Shown: piece by piece, positions 1-13,053 of the stretch
How positions within the stretch are numbered: position 1 is the first letter of the stretch
How the letters are laid out: each line of letters opens with the position of its first letter
Assembly: GCA_963669155.1 (NCBI GenBank)
Contig: OZ022580.1
Location: 23,099,512-23,163,511 of the forward strand
DNA from: Arbacia lixula
Taxonomy: Eukaryota; Echinodermata; Echinoidea; Arbacioida; Arbaciidae
Reading direction: 5' to 3'
DNA: 64,000 nt
The notes under the pieces: model-generated
The model's database searches: none
Seen by the model: only the letters and a program-made list of their open reading frames with translations
What the model was told of the DNA's origin: nothing
Position numbers and translations under genes: made by a program

Positions 1-40
1 CCTTTCCCTTTCCCTATGCCAAATCCTTTGAGCTGGAGTG
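1..40. mobile_element. Right end of hairpin MITE family A (fragment cut by window edge)
   Basis: The pattern CCTTTCCCTTTCCC, then ATGCCAA, then TCCTTTGAGCTG is the right terminal repeat of the hairpin family found five times in intron 1. Confidence 0.75.
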
Positions 41-1010
41 TACATATTCGCAAAGCTACCACAGTGGCATCAGCTCAGCAAAATCTTTTCTTCAAACAAC
101 ATGAACAAGCAGAACTGTTCAGAACTACCAATCCTGGGTGTGAGATTTTGCCACTTCCTCCTTTTCACACCAAATTGCCAAAGCCTTAACTCAAATCACC
201 GAGATAGGAGTAAGCCTATACTTTGGGGATATGGGGATTAAAGGTGTTCAAAATTGTTTCATTATGTTTCCAAATATGCACATACGTACAGTATGCAATT
301 TAAAAATTTCTACAAAATGTTCTTCCATGTCTGCATAATTGGCAAGTCCCATAAGAAATGAAAATACCAAAATATTGCTTGCATGGTGCAATACGCCAAA
401 CTTTGCAAGTCTTTGTACAGCTCATTCATATTTTCATCACAGAATCACAACAGTGGGTGATTTCAGTCATTTGCTGTAATCATCATATGGATAAACACAA
501 CATTCACCATCTACATATTTTAAGGACAAAATCAATTATATTGAATCAATACCAATGCTTCATGTTGTTTTATTTGGCATCTCATGAAGTTAGTCCAGGT
601 TTAGTGCACTTATAAAGTTAAAACCACCCTTGTGAAAGTGGCCTTATGTTTGCACATAGTATGGACCTGTCCTCTTTGTGTGAAGAGCTCTATATTTGGA
701 CTATCTGTCAGCACAGCTCTCCAAGGATGAGCACACAGTTGACCAGGAAGGCACCAAAGGAAGACTTTAATAAGGGAAGTCACTGTGTACAGGGGGTACT
801 GGTGTTGGCTTAAAAGTCAAAAGGATCACATTATGAGGGGGAGTAGCCAAGGGCCTCAAGTACAGAATGGGGGCCTTTCTACTAGAAGTGCCCCTTGAGA
901 TTTAAACAAAGAAGAAGAGAGAATTGGCCCCCCTAGGAGAATATTAGCCCCCAGAAAAAAAAAACTTGCTGATAACACTTGTTACTTTTACATTCAATCA
1001 AAATGCTATA

Positions 1011-1188
1011 CAGTCAAACCTGTCTTAGTGGCCACCTGTCTATAGCAGCCAACCTGTCTATAGTGGCCACTAAAATAATCCCCCCAGAGAGAGATCATGT
1101 GTTAAAGAACCTGCCTATAGCAGCCACCTGTCTATAAAGGCCACAATTTTTGTTTCCCTTGGGTGGCCACTATGGACAGGTTTCACTG
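1011..1188. mobile_element. Small TIR element, Tc1/mariner-like MITE
   Basis: The ends are inverted: CAGTCAAACCTGTC on the left and GACAGGTTTCACTG on the right, each next to TA, which fits a TA target duplication. The interior repeats GTGGCCAC / CTGTCTATAG words several times. A weak, decayed relative may lie at 11585-11760. No coding capacity. Confidence 0.7.
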
Positions 1189-1367
1189 TATTATACAGTG
1201 TAGATACATGTACACTGTATATCAAAAATGTTCATTGAAAGATGATAAAATACAAAAATAATGATCCATTCAAAAATTGCTCACACAACAGAAGTTAATT
1301 TGTGAATTAATGCACTTTGTGAAGACATGCCTCATGTCACACATGAACAGTATATGTTGTGCCTTAC

Positions 1368-1566
1368 CTGATCCAGATAGCTGACACACTGATCAATGTT
1401 GTCTTTGGTACAGAAGGAAGGGCCACCCCCTGACACCTCCCCCGCTGGCCGAGGGGAGGGGGCGTAGCCAGGCCCTGCATGGTGGGAGTTGCGGGGGCTG
1501 GAGGGGTGGTAGTGGTACGATTGGGTGGTGTACTTGGAGATGAAATCATCATCGAAGGATGACCTT
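1368..1566 (-). CDS. Probable coding exon of the unrecognised minus-strand gene
   Basis: This 199-bp segment is flanked by acceptor CACTCCAG and donor GTAAGG. It is GC-rich compared with its flanks and shows a strong excess of C at third codon positions in the frame RRSSFDDDFISKYTTQSYHY, ending NIDQCVSYLDQ. The entry phase (2) matches the exit of the 83-bp exon at 7504-7586, and it leaves in phase 0. The peptide is Ser/Pro/His/Gly-rich and looks like a disordered N-terminal region. A second frame is also open. No family was recognised, and further exons would lie beyond position 1. Confidence 0.6.
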
Positions 1567-3359
1567 CTGGAGTGAAAGTGGACCCATGAATTTAATGACG
1601 AAATGAAACATGAAGCACAGAAAATTTGGAAAGAATACGAGTAGGTACAAATCAAAATTTCAAAAGGTACTACAAATGTAAAAACAGATGTAAGTTTTAG
1701 CTAATTTACTGTATGAAACACGAGTCATAGTTGCCATGGCAACATGGAACATTGTATTTCTTTGATTTAAAAGAAAAATACTTGGCAGCTGGCTTACAGC
1801 TGATTGGTGAACTACCTGATATATTGACTGGTCTGAGAAAGTGATTGGCTGGTTGGTCGATAGTATTTCTCTATAGATAGATCGTAACATTAGTACATGT
1901 ACAATATATTACATACGTACATGTTTGTACTAACAAGTATGAGAATATGAACAGTACATGTATTGTACCAGGACTACCAGCCTTCTCTTTCATCTTCCCT
2001 CCATCTCTATTCCTCATCACCTTCACCCACCCTCTCTATATCTCTATGCATTGCAGATTACAAACTACATGCACATACAAGTATTGAACGAAGAATGAAA
2101 CACTGCTAATTCATGAAGGTAACTGTGGTTTACAGTTCATCCTGTTGACAGAAAATTACACATGACATGACACATCAAAAGTTTGAAAGCTGTACACGTA
2201 TTCAATGTACAGACCATGCCATTCATATAACTGTACAAGATCATTTGGAGTACTTGGCATTTGCAATGTGATGCATGAATGCCCAGCAATTTGGCTGAAA
2301 GGATTCCCTCCACTATAAAGTTCAGAGCATTGTACATCTATTATACTGTGTATTTCTATCCATCAGTTCCTTTCCGTAAAAGTACAAGGTCCAATGCCAG
2401 ACATTCTCCCCGAAAATAGAATTGATGATCAATTTCTTTGGTTGACTAGTGCTGGCTTTCTATCAAATGTTCACTGAATGACAGGGAGTCCCACTTCAGT
2501 GGAGCTTCGTGGATTCATTCCAATCTGCACAGGAAACGTTCCTACGCAATTCACATACAAAAAAGGCAGCATAATTTGCATTCTCATGTTTTTTTACATG
2601 TTTGACAGCTGATTACATTAAGATATTTGTAACCATGGGTACAGCATGATTTTCAAAAATGAAGTATCTTTCGATTTGAAAATGATGGTGACAGCTATGT
2701 ATGTACCAGGAGACCAAAATGAAAACATGTCCACACTGGTACAGTGCATGAAGTGCTGTTTGGTTGTGTTGTTTATCAAAATGAAGACTATTATCCTGAA
2801 ATGCATTTTTGCTCAACCTTTTTTCCACAATACTTTCACTAATTTCATTTCATAAATTGTCCAAGTCGTACAACATAAATGCAAATTTTAACATTTAAAA
2901 TAAATTCCAAATATCAGTTTTAATTAAATATTGTAAACATGATAAATAAGCATGGGAACAGAACATAAGTAAGCAAAAGCTTGGAAAAATGTGCCATAAA
3001 ATAATTGAGGACATCACACATACAGTATATGTGTGTCATATTTGACATCCCCTACCCCACACATTTACAGTTGATGGTTAAAATAGTTTTACACTTTCTA
3101 ATATAATTTCTATTGGCAATGAAGTCAAACACACATTAAATAAATAATATGTTTACTACAAAGTATTTCTGCCAAGAGAGATTTTATACTGTCTAGCATA
3201 ATGAGCCTTTCAAATTACATTTTCTCCCTTGAGAGGATCGTTTCCTCCCATTGTCACAATGCACTTTTTGAGTTTAAATGGGTGCATTGTACAGTGTGAA
3301 TGTCTGGTCAGGTTGTGTGCATAGTATACATTGTCACACAGTGTATAGTGTAGAAAAAC

Positions 3360-3424
3360 TAATTAAATGACTGAGCTTCAACCAACCTTGAATTGTAGAG
3401 GGTTGAAGCTCAGTCATTTAATTA
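3360..3424. repeat. Perfect 24-bp inverted repeat with 17-nt loop
   Basis: The arms 3360-3383 and 3401-3424 are exact reverse complements (core GACTGAGCTTCAACC). The whole hairpin is 65 nt. It could be a minimal MITE remnant or a small-RNA hairpin; perfect pairing argues for a recent origin. Confidence 0.75.
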
Positions 3425-3949
3425 TTCATCATCCCCAGCCGATGAAAGTTTTTGTAGAAAAACTGTTTGTACTAACTTAAAACTTGAAGGTAAGGGTGAC
3501 TTTTAAGGATTATGGTACCTAAAATCGTGGCAAAATCAATCTACCATGACCACAATTCCCATGCACTTTCATTTTTTACATTATGTGAAGGAATTGTCTC
3601 AAAATTATACAGTACATTTGTATACAGTTGTTGAACACAAAAGAGGAAGACCCCATGGATAGAGATTCAGTTTCATGATGACAGACTTTTACAAGTATCC
3701 CTGCTACACTGTAGGATATAGTATGGCAGGCCTCTAGCTGTTTATGGCAACAGGAGACCTACACCTGTCTGAAGGCTGTGTGTAATCTCAGCTTACAGAT
3801 ATATTTGTTTATGTTGTTGTATTGTATCGTTACTGCTATTGTGCTAAACCCTAGTAGTAAGTAGGTAGTGATAGTCTAGCTTCTATGCTTTGGGCATTTC
3901 AAATCTATGTATTTCTAATCTAATATATGTAACTAAACTGGTCTGGGTG

Positions 3950-4620
3950 CAGTAGACTATCATTCTCGACTTCTTCCCCAGCTTGCCCAAACAGAAAAGG
4001 ACAATAAAAAAAGTGACTTGACTTTCAGCTTAAATCATAAAGTTTTGTATAATTCATGGCAGAATAATGAGATCATATCACTATCAATTACGTTAATGAT
4101 GTTCATGACTTCATGTAGCCTATACCATTCTAGTCATATTATCAAATGCAATAAACTTAATGACAATTTGCCCAATAAGTGCAATTATAATACTACTTCC
4201 TTAGTTATGCCGAGTTCACTTGGAATATTTGTAACGGTACATCAATGCATTTCACTATTTTAAAGTGACCTAATCAATATTTCACTGTACGATAACTATT
4301 TAATTCAATTGTACATTAATATCACATTATTGCACGATAGTATGTATGATATAACACCAGTTTGTTTTATTTAAAACCTGCCATTATTTGTCATTTTACG
4401 TAAACTCATTGGTTTGACTTGGAATGTGTATGTTTAATTTTACTGTTGTAGTACATTGTATGCATGATGTTGTCAATTAATCTGTAAAAATGAGTTTGTT
4501 TGTATGTTCAATGTTAGATATTTTTTATCATTTTTTATCATGTGAACAAAATGAATTTCCATATATGTATCTTTAAATGGACCAAATAAATACATTTACA
4601 ATTTACAAATTACAAATATC
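3950..4620 (+). mobile_element. Possible LINE 3' end, AT-rich tail
   Basis: An AT-rich stretch ends with AAATAAATA followed by repeated ATTTACAA words, which resembles the simple-repeat tail of CR1/RTE-type LINEs. No coding similarity is visible, so this is weak. Confidence 0.3.
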
Positions 4621-5865
4621 CAAGAACCTGAAAGGAAGGCTAGAAAGTGACAGGTCCAGACCTACATGTCAGGTACTTAAACTACATCATGTGGAGTCTG
4701 TCTGGGGTAATGTCTCTTAAAGGTGTCTGTCAAGTAGGCATAGTGACCAAAGCATGACGGTATCATTGTTCTGATCTATAAAACACTGCCTTGACTTTTT
4801 CCATTTTACTCTAACAGAAAGCCTACACTGCCATCCTATTCTGTGAAAGATCCCTTCTTTCATGACAAGTCCTTGAAATGCTCAATTAGTTCCTCTCTTA
4901 TCAGTTTCTATGGTCATAAAAGTCTCCTTAATGCCCAGCAAATCACCCCAGTCTGGACAAACATGTACACACACAATGGGCCTGTTCTCACTTGGAGAGT
5001 TCTGGAATTGTTAAGAATACTTAATACTAACCAGGGATCTCAATCTGCAGTATTAATTACATGTACTTAAAACTAGGTTGTATGACTGCGGACCAGTCAC
5101 TGATGTTATGAGGTAATGATTGATCAATGATTTCCTTACAATTGGAATAACATACTGTACGTATCCAGCCATGTACAACATACAGCAATACATCCAAAAC
5201 AAATTGAACTTCAGCATTGTGTTGACCCTGTCCACACTAGTTATCAAATGTTGTGTGCAAAACAGGCAATCAAGCATTCAGTACTGTATATATGATGCAC
5301 TGCGCATGTTAATGGTACAATGTATACCTGTGCATAGTGTGAAGACTGAAGAGAACGGAATAGTATAAACACAACACTTATCCGTGCTGCAAGTTCAGTT
5401 CACACAAGTGTGTTGACTTGTCAACTCATCTCGAGATGTAAATTTGTATTCTGATTAGGTTGAGATACTGTGCATGTGCATGGAGGCACATTGTACCTTG
5501 TGAATCTTTATGCATGAGACACGGTGCTTTGATGACAAATTATGCACTGAGGGAGGGGAGGAAGTTCCTCAGCACTGTAAAAAAAATAAAAATAGGAACG
5601 GCAAAGTACAGGGACCGCACTCATCAGGGATCCTACAGTGGTATAATGTACAAATACAATACATTATCATGTGTGTGTGTGTGTGTGTATGCACATTTAC
5701 TGTACAAGTGTGTGCATACATTGTGCATGTGGCTTCTTGTCTGTTTACAACATGTTTCAGTATGGTAGGACATTCCTTTAGTCAGATGTCAGCTACATGT
5801 TCACAAAGGCCTCCGGCGCCAGTATATTGCACAAGGCCTGGGGGGGGGGGGGGGGGACACCTGGC

Positions 5866-6190
5866 CCTGCCTGTGTCAGACTACCGACGTCCGGCTACAC
5901 GCACTACCAGGCATACCTCAGGCAACTCGTTTATTCAACATTCCACTCGCACAAACTGTTTTAAGTTCTCCTACATTCCACGCACCATCAAGGACTGGAA
6001 CTCACTGCTATCTGATATCCAGAGTATAACCAACAGTGACACATTTAAACTGCATGCAATTAATTTTTTTTCATAAGCAAGACCCAAGCAACAAGGACTA
6101 ATTGAACTACTTTGTGAACTCCCCCATCCTCCTCGTTTGGTTCCAAATGGAATGTTGAGGAGTGTTCCAAAGAAGAAGAAGAAGAAGAAT
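5866..6190 (+). mobile_element. 3' end of a non-LTR retrotransposon (CR1/Jockey-like LINE)
   Basis: The plus-strand frame ends with FKFSYIPRTIKDWNSLLSDI, then a short SDTFKLHAINFF tail and a stop at about 6076. The pattern YxPRTIxDWNxL followed by a SxxxFK helix is the usual C-terminus of reverse transcriptase ORFs of this group. A short 3' UTR leads into (AAG)n at about 6172-6190, a typical tail. It is strongly 5' truncated; a G run at 5839-5855 lies just before the recognisable part. Confidence 0.75.
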
Positions 6191-7503
6191 ATTTTAAGAA
6201 GTGGGAATTGGCTGACATTACGTGTTTGCGTACATGTAGGGTTTTTTTTTTGTAAGACCCACTAACAAAACAATGCATGAGTAGCTTACAGATAGACCTA
6301 ATAAAGTCATAAAGACATGTTTTTAATTGGATACAACATTATTCATAGACTGTATATTCGGGGAGTGCGACATTGTACACACTGTACATTAAGTTAGCAA
6401 TTTAAAATGTACTACTAGTAGTTAAACATACATACAATATCTTTTCACATACAAGAAAACACTGTATAGTCTGGACAACCTCAAATCACAGGCTGACTTT
6501 GCCCATTCTTATTAGCAACATGTAGGGTGAATGCTTACTTAACACCTACAATACATACACATGTATCTACTGTAGATACTTTTCCTATATGTAATCCTCT
6601 TCCAACAGAGGGTCAGCCAGAAGTATAATTCCGTTTTATATGTTCATCTTGTATGTTCTATACTGAGCTCCATACTATACAGGTGTTTCTCTTTCTGAAT
6701 GAACTGAATTTCTAAAGCTCATTATATCCTGAACTAATCCTATCCACCTTTGATTCTCACCTGCACTGGTGAATGGCCGGATTACAGACCTTCTCAAACA
6801 GCTTTGATCCATTGAAGACCCATTTTGTATTGATACCACAGGTAGGGCATTGGGTGAGGGATTAACCCCCAGGAACAATGGGCTTCCTATGATGCAGTGA
6901 ACACATACACTGTATAACTGACCTTGTACTAACTAGCCTAGGCTCTAGGTAAGATCACATTTATGTGGCAAGTGATGATTCTTTTAAAACATATATAACT
7001 TCTTTATAAACAATTTATGACATGCACTGAATTTCTTATTTTTTTATCAAATCTATACTGTACAGAAGTGTTTCATTCATTTACAGGATGGAGCATGCTA
7101 TCGTTAGTTACTCCTGTGTGTACATGTACTGAATGCCTCCAATTTCTTTTCAAACTTTCCCTGTATGTATACTGTACATGTAGATGCATCTGGCTTTCCT
7201 ACTTTTAATCGCATCAACTCCTTATAAGTGTTTCATTATCCTTTAAATTTACACTTTGTGAATGGCAGAGGAAATTATCTCAGGGCTTAAATGTACAAGA
7301 ATGATCAATAATTTTCCTGTTTCTTATCAGATTTCTCATGATACATGCCACATATAGGCCTACAGGAGCTTAGTTGTTAGCATTGCAATCAAAGTATGAC
7401 AGAAAACAACCACCACAGAAGACCTACAGACACTATGGAGAAAATATAATTTAACAATTGTAACTTTATATTATAGTCATCTAAATTTATATTATGTACA
7501 TAC

Positions 7504-7586
7504 CTTGGATTTGAAATTGGAGTGAGCACCATTGAGTTCGCTAGTTCCCATCCAGCCATTGTTATAACTCCTCAGAATACATAGAT
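7504..7586 (-). CDS. Possible first coding exon of an unrecognised minus-strand gene
   Basis: On the minus strand an 83-bp segment lies between an acceptor (ATGGACAG) and a good donor (GTATGT). An ATG at 7559 in context ACAATGG would start MAGWELANSMVLTPISNP and leave in phase 2. This phase fits the exon at 1368-1566. I do not recognise the protein. The alternative frame (SYNNGWMGTSELNG) is also open across the exon, so the frame is not certain. Confidence 0.42.
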
Positions 7587-7697
7587 CTGTCCATGAAAAG
7601 AGAGAAAATAAACTTATCTTCAGGGCAAGTTCACAACAGATGGACATCCCTCTCATTTTTCAAATGGATCTACTTCTAAAATTGCATGTCATTTTCG

Positions 7698-7894
7698 TGT
7701 AACGTCAGTTACCGACACATTTTTGCTCACTGAAGTGTAACAAATGCAGTTGCATTGAAAATCTTAATATCAGTTTATACACCAAGGTTAACTTTATTGA
7801 CTTTATCAATCAATAACAAACTCCAGTTATTTGTAGCAAGAGAGATACACACATTGAAAGGTGTGTAAAATTGTGCCATGTAACGTCAGTTACC
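7698..7894. repeat. Two copies of a TGTAACGTCAGTTACC word, 181 bp apart
   Basis: The identical 16-mer occurs at 7698-7713 and 7879-7894 in the same orientation. It is itself partly palindromic (GTAAC...GTTAC). They may be the ends of a small element or a regulatory motif; nothing else supports either. Confidence 0.35.
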
Positions 7895-9494
7895 TTGAAA
7901 ATGCCCTTAAAAGGATAACCACACCAATAAAGGTTTTGAACTGTGTTTCAAAACACAAATTCTGGGAACACAAAGCCTTCACAATGCAGCAATAAATCAG
8001 ATAAATATTTTCAGAGGGACATTCATGAGACAAAATGTGAGCTAAAAGACCTTGTCCTGAACTTTTTTCAATGTGGCCAGCATGGGCACTTGAGCACAAG
8101 ATCCAGGTTGTCACAATATTCATTTTGTATTCTACAATACTAGTTACATGTAACTTTGTGTTTTTAAAAAGGTGATTTTGGGGCCACCGATTCAAGTTTC
8201 AGGTCGCCATTGGCACTCAGGCTGCCAATAACCAGTTGCTCCGTGTTAAACTTTCTGGCTTTGTGAACCCTGTTCCAGTTAGTATGTCAAAATTGGCCAC
8301 GGAACTGCAGGAACCAAAGGGGTGTGGCTTATTTGTGTTCTTTAAGGTATCTGTATTTTAAGTTTATTCATTGCCTCTTGTCTCTTGTCTGAACAGCAGA
8401 TTGTATGGGAGTCGTGCTGTTTTAGTATCTGAGTGGAAGAAGCCAGCGTGTATATTTGCTGTCCCAGTAAAGAATGGGTTAACTTAAGTTTAGGCAGAGC
8501 ATTTTCATATTCCATTTTTTTGTGGCCTCTAAACTAAATCTGAGTATTCAAATTTTCAGAAAAATTGATAGCCTTTTGAAATTGAAATTGACAATCAAAA
8601 TACTTAAACAATTGACATTAAAGATGGGGGAAGTTTAAAACATGGCTTGATCCTGTACACTGTAGAAAAAAAAATCATTTCAAAGATTGAATTTCTCAAG
8701 TGCTTTCTATAGTTTCTATATCGGTCACATTCATGATGAAAGATACCATGTTAATCCTAGTTTAAAGATTGTCCGTCCCTTTTGCAAGCTTAAAATTTGA
8801 AATCGTCTGTCACGATCGTAAATTGAAGAAAGTGTGATTCAAGACCATTTCTAAGAATAAAGCATATTGAAGCTTTCTGTATATGTAAAAAAATTCAGCC
8901 GTTGAATTTCAAACCGACTTTTTTCGTACTACGAAAAAAGTATTAGTCTTTGTTACAGTATCTATGTGGTTATTATGCGTGTGTGAAATCCTAATTTTAT
9001 GACTAACTACCAAACTTTGGAGATGATTCCTTCCATAGAACATTTTTTTTTCATAATGCGTTTTATAATTTAATAAAAAGATTAATCAATAAAGCAGATA
9101 TTTCAGCACAAACTGCTAAGAGCCTGAGGTAAAGACTATTAATCAGACGTTGTTTACGTGCATTATTTGAATTTTACACTACGTATCAGTTTCAAATTGT
9201 GAATATAGAGCTTGCTTACACTTCTCTATATGTTTTGCCTATATTTCGATGGTTTTGTGGTGATCTGAAAAAGGGACTGGCTGTCTTTTTAGTTTAAGCA
9301 AACCATTTCTTCATCTGAATAAATTTCTGAGTGTGATGTCACAACAGTCAACAGATTTAACATCTCATACAAACACACAATTGATAATTTTTACTGAGTG
9401 AGAAAAGCATAATACAAATGAATAGAATTAAAAAAAATGATAACTCACAAATCACGTGAAACTTGTCTTTCCTTGTCCTATCAGATTATGTCAA

Positions 9495-9760
9495 TCAAAT
9501 TTCTTCTTGCCACGAAATACGTAGCACCTTCAATGCATGATCACAAATGAAGACGGTAAATCCTGTGTAAAATCCAGAGCCAAGGGAAGCAGAGCGTAAC
9601 GCCGGGCACAAGACACGGGGAAACCACAGGCGTATTGGTCCGGCAGAATACGCTTGGAGCCGAGAACTACAAGTGTTCCGGATTTCTTGCCCCACAGAAT
9701 TAGTCCAAGGTGACTCGCAAATATTTTGCTGTAGAGTAGCAAAATGTCATAATAATTTGA
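9495..9760 (-). other. GC-richer patch, possible 5' exon or promoter of the minus-strand gene
   Basis: The patch around 9575-9700 is higher in GC and CpG than its flanks and lies upstream of the minus-strand exons. Two overlapping minus-strand frames are open across it, but neither looks like a known protein and no clean donor is seen. It may be a noncoding first exon or a promoter. Confidence 0.2.
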
Positions 9761-11926
9761 TACGATGTACCTGGATGTTATAAAGACGTATAAAATACGT
9801 ACAAGCAGTCGTATCCTTTACAGGAAAGTGCGAAATTGGGCGAGCGGTAAAACTTAATCAAACTTCGAGCCGCTGACTAATTCTCAGTCCGATGTAATTT
9901 CCCATATTCATTACCGTAGAGGGCAGCAACAATTTTCATTTCGACAACTTGTTGAGCAGCGACGCGACGTCAACCAAATCGTCGTGTAAAGGTTGGTGTT
10001 GGTGTGAGTTGTAATAAACTCACATGTATAATAAAGTCTATAGTTTGCCTAATTCTGAGTTGAACTTGAAGGAGGTGTTGTGGACTCGAGTTTAACATGT
10101 ACATTGAGTTGTAGTACATTTTAATACTCAAACAACTCTGATGAATAACTCTCTGTGATGAATCTCAAACTCTGAATCTATCTGTAAATGATAAAATTTC
10201 CTGAAATAACTTCCTCGAACTCTATGAGCGCTCTCAATTTGTCTCTAATATCAAGTAAACAATTACATAATATACAGAAGGTCAGTTTCTTGGATGCATA
10301 ATTATCTCACAGAAACTGGACCTTACCTACGTCATCCTAAATTCCAGTAATCCCATGGACTAGCCCCATAAACTCGAAGGTTAGCTATTGAGGGTAATTC
10401 GGCTTCTGGAAAGTTGTAATAAAGGTAGAAACATTATTTGGGCGGGGAGTGATGAAAGGACTTTTTAACAATATTTTACTGTTGATGGAAGTTCTGTCGT
10501 TGTCTTAGCCGCTCACCCGAAGTCGCCCCAAGACGACCAGAAAACAATTTAGTGAAGGAAAATAAAAAAAGCCCTAGCATTATACAGAAGGGGTCGTACA
10601 TTGTGTCCCCCACCCCACCCCCACCCCTACTCACTCCTCTGCCCCCGTCGCCAGGGATAATGCGAACACTGACTATTTACTTATAATATGCACCCCTTTT
10701 TATCATAAATAAGTTTGATCTAAAAATAAACTGCTAACGATATAAGACATTCTTATTGTGGCGTGAGCCAGCCAGACGGAATTTTCCCATATACATGTAA
10801 CTCAAATTCAAACTGCTTTTGAAAATTAATTTCTCTTCTAATGTATATTATATTTAATCACACCAATCATATTTGTATAATATTTGGCTTCTGTGATGTT
10901 TTACATGTTATTAAGTATTTGTGTGCCAGATGAAATGTGAATCTATGGGAATTGTGCGTATCATTTGTGAATAAAGTCACGTGTGATACATAAAGAGTTT
11001 GGAAAAATAATTTTATTCTGTAAATGAAGGCCGACAAACCCTCATTCCGTGACCTGTTCACAGTAGCCTACTATTATTTATCGTTCGTGAAAATTGATTT
11101 ATGATGTAGCCTATCTCGATATGTTTCTTTACTCAGGCCTGGGAATCTGTCACTTGTAAGGGTAAGTTGTTATGAACCTACTCTTCCGTCACTAGTTAGT
11201 TATTTTTGTTTTGTTTTTGCCAATTTGTTATCTGAATGTTTTCTTGTTTGGACGGGGCCTTATTGTAATCGGCATAACAAGTGTTGCTTCTTATGGAGTC
11301 GTTCCAAATTACTGTGTGCCTGTGGTTGCAGATATACGTCCCTTTCGTGATTGTGACAATGATGAATATTTTAGTCTTTTCTGAAATCAAAGCGAAAACG
11401 CCGTCCTCTATGACCATGATGACCGATTGTGCTTGTATGTACATTATAAGCCAAGTGAGGGCGTGGTACATCGAGAGCGTTGTTACAAGATTGGGAAGGT
11501 CAATCCCGGAGGTCAATAAGGTAAAGTCCAATAAGTTATCGTCCAGCTATCAATATCAATAAATTTCAAACTAGAGAGGTAAAGTCGACTCTGTATAAAA
11601 AAGACCGCTCATATGAGACAAGGAATTTGATCTTCATGAGGAAGTGGTCTTTATGTACAGGTTAAATTAACACATGTTTCAATGGACGAACATTTTAGGG
11701 AGATGCCAACTGTGGTCTTTATATACAGGTGGCTCTTACGGCAGGTTTCAATGTATTCTGAAAACAGACTTGGGTTTGTAACAGTCCCCCTGGAGTTGAG
11801 TTGGCAGAAACAGTTATGAAAGAAACATATTGGTGAAGGTTTGACGAATCTTCATACATGCCTTGGTAACACTAAATGTAATACTTGGTAGCATGCATAA
11901 AGAATTAATTCATTGCGTGTCACATG

Positions 11927-12054
<128 letters not shown>

Positions 12055-12539
12055 CTTTGTCTATACAAAAATACACATAACTCCCATAGAGAAGTAGTTA
12101 ATCTGGCACAAAAGGGTTAAAGGTACCAAAAAATACATATATTTATTGAAAGGGCTTTCTGGGGTAATTTCGATTTTCAAAAGAGATTAAGGCTTACACA
12201 CAGTTGTGAGAATAGCGTGCTCCATTCCGCTCCAGTTCACGTACTGAAAAGCAGGTGAAGCAAAACACTTCGAACCAGAGAGATATGAACCTGCAACTTA
12301 ATTACTGCTGCTACTGCTTTCCGGGCAGCGACTTAATCGCAGGGCTTTCGACTTTTCATGCATTTACAGGATGGATCACGTTATCCTTAACTACTGGATG
12401 TAATATGACTTAATTTCTTTTCAAAATAAATGTATGTAAAATGCATCAAGTTAAAACAAAAAAGCAAATTACAGGAGATAAAAGGATATTGGAATAAAAA
12501 AAAAACGACGTTAAAAGAATGGTGCTGAAGAAAATGAGA

Positions 12540-12790
12540 GAGAATGAAATGAATTGAATTAGTTTATTCAATTCTTCATGAAAAACAGCAAAAGGCAACA
12601 AAACCTGACAGTACATTACTTATATAAACTATCAGTTCCATTCGCATACATTTATGATAACAAAATTATGATATGGCATGAGAAAAGAAACAGGAAAGGA
12701 GATAGAAACATGACAGGGAATGACAATACCAAGTGATCATCATAAATCGTCATGCCTATTGTCCAGATTTAGGGCTGTTCAAGGGATCGG
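12540..12790 (-). mobile_element. Possible LINE 3' UTR, minus strand
   Basis: Read on the minus strand, the segment ends in AATAAACTAATTCAATTC and repeated ATTCATTTC words, resembling a CR1-like tail. A similar AT-rich tail lies near 51785-51850. There is no coding part, so confidence is low. Confidence 0.3.
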
Positions 12791-12810
12791 CCTCATGGCC
12801 GTCACCAGGG

Positions 12811-13053
12811 TTTATTGCCATTTGGTCCAATCCCAGTTGGTCCACTCACCATTTCGTCTACAAGGAACCCCTTAAAAAAACGTTTTAGATTGAAATACTG
12901 GGTAAACTTATCTACAACTCGAATCTACACCATACCCTCAACCGTTAACCTTAATCCAGACCCCCTACCCTAACCCTAACCCATACATATCAGCACGTGA
13001 TGGTAGACGAAATTATGAGTGGACCAACTGTGATTGGACCAAATGGCAAATCA
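12811..13053. mobile_element. Fold-back element with telomere-like core and 12-bp flanking direct repeat
   Basis: Inverted arms of about 45 bp (12815-12861 and 13003-13050) share GCCATTTGGTCCAATC and GTTGGTCCACTCA. The direct repeat CCGTCACCAGGG lies just outside both ends (12799-12810 and 13054-13065) and looks like a target duplication. The centre holds CCCTAACCCTAACCC, a telomere-like tract. Confidence 0.75.

Larger units (their letters stand above)
1570..7503. other. Mostly non-coding DNA, intron of the putative minus-strand gene
   Basis: Apart from the hairpin at 3360, the possible LINE tail at 3950-4620, a (GT)n near 5670 and the LINE end at 5866-6190, I see only short open frames without codon bias or recognisable similarity. 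Confidence 0.5.

Noticed and set aside
5510-5865. Upstream half of a 188-codon plus-strand frame
   Set aside because: It is (GT)n, a G run and unrelated sequence fused by chance to the LINE end that starts at about 5866.
6745-6897. Minus-strand segment with acceptor and good donor (VNPSPNALPVVSIQNG)
   Set aside because: The frame is open and the donor GTGAGA is good, but its phase (1 in, 1 out) cannot fit between the two other minus-strand exons, and the composition shows no coding bias.
9495-9742. Two overlapping minus-strand open frames
   Set aside because: No recognised similarity and no clear donor. Kept only as a GC-richer patch that may be a 5' exon.
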